DNA from: Nageia nagi
Lineage: Eukaryota; Pinophyta
Direction: 5' to 3'
NCBI GenBank assembly: GCA_050084985.1
Contig: JBITNC010000001.1
Coordinates: 85,312,001 to 85,376,000, forward strand
Length of the DNA: 64,000 nucleotides
Of this stretch, positions 63,518 to 64,000 are shown one piece after another (the stretch's first letter is position 1; each line of letters starts with the position of its first letter). Under the pieces are notes generated by a model. The model was given only the letters and a program-made list of their open reading frames with translations, was not told the DNA's origin and made no database searches. The translations under genes and the position numbers were made by a program.

Positions 63518-63960
63518 ATGAATAATTCATTAGATATTTTACCACTAAACCAATCAAAACTTGAGCCAACTAAAAGAAAAAGAAAATCATGGAAAGGCAT
63601 GACATCAATAAGAAAAAGTGCTAGGTTACATAAAGATAGTGTCCCTTTGGCTATTGAACCTAATTTTCCTAATGATGAATCTTATCATGGAATTATAAAG
63701 ACAATGATGACCCTAGTAAAATAAGTATAAATATGATTGAATGATGAATCTTATAATGGGGATTTAGAAGATAATGAAAACCCTAAAGAAGAAATAGTCC
63801 AACCTTTTGATAATAACTTACAATTAGCCCTCTATTGATCTGAAAAATCTAATAATCTAAATGTAATAGAAGATAAATTAAGGTTAGTGCAAGAATTAAT
63901 AAAAATCCCTAAGATATTCTGTAGGTTTATCAAAGATCCTACCATAGCTCATTCATTGCA
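63518..63960 (+). pseudogene. Unidentified ORF near the window end
   Basis: Starts with ATG (MNNSLDILPLNQ). A strongly basic block, KRKRKSWKGMTSIRKSARLH (codons about 19-40), resembles a nuclear or nucleic-acid-binding signal, then an acidic tail. TAA at 63722 ends the 68-codon ORF. A similar word (NDESYNGDLEDNENP) appears in another frame after the stop, and coding-like text continues to about 63960, so it may be a broken longer gene. Family unknown; a transposon-encoded protein is possible. Confidence 0.35.
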
Positions 63961-64000
63961 TATTATCTAAAATTTTTTACCATAAGCAGTCCTAGGTCAC

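Noticed and set aside
1-64000. CRISPR arrays, rRNA or tRNA genes
   Set aside because: No spaced identical direct repeats of the right size, no rRNA-like conserved stretches, and no tRNA cloverleaf was convincing by eye. A tRNAscan run would be needed to exclude a tRNA. The tRNA-like words found are retrotransposon primer sites.

Overview
The window looks like gene-poor, AT-rich plant DNA, most likely from a large gymnosperm (conifer-type) genome. The sequence shows a few plant genes or gene relics scattered among heavily decayed, nested LTR retrotransposons, with very long spacers. The species assignment is inference; nothing in the window names it.

Layout. 0.3-3.1 kb: a leucine-rich-repeat receptor-like protein gene (minus strand), complete from signal peptide to membrane anchor but broken by two stops and two frameshifts. 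3-8.2 kb: AT-rich spacer with two copies of a dispersed inverted-ended repeat, here called R1. 8.26-20.0 kb (copy A) and 25.18-32.4 kb (copy B): the same ancestral sequence in the same orientation, carrying a decayed unidentified ORF, a roughly 150-bp tandem repeat and a conserved gene-like tail. Copy A has been split by a 6.6-kb Ty1/copia element (12710-19276), whose 3' LTR was later split by a 1.3-kb hAT-like element. Copy B instead carries an R1 element and a 1.9-kb LTR element without coding capacity. Each copy acts as the empty site for insertions in the other. 20.1-21.7 kb: a protease-region fragment of a Tat-lineage Ty3/gypsy element.

33.8-34.3 kb (minus): the only intact recognisable gene, a single-finger C2H2 (QALGGH) transcriptional repressor with a C-terminal EAR motif, a TATA box and poly(A) signals. 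36.2-56.8 kb: an old Ty1/copia element whose integrase is cut by a 17,861-bp Tat-lineage Ty3/gypsy element (38324-56184) with 1.17-kb LTRs and an exact 5-bp target duplication. The gypsy element has recognisable gag, protease, RT, RNase H, a second RNase H and integrase. It also has an antisense plant-mobile-domain relic between pol and the 3' LTR. 56.8-64 kb: spacer with a foldback repeat, an unidentified decayed ORF, a PPR-derived pseudogene that has become a roughly 252-bp tandem array, and an unidentified ORF running towards the window end.

Only the zinc-finger gene looks functional. The rest records the order of events: duplication of A/B, then independent insertions into each copy, and a copia element later cut by gypsy. 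I found no rRNA, convincing tRNA, CRISPR or bacterial-type system.
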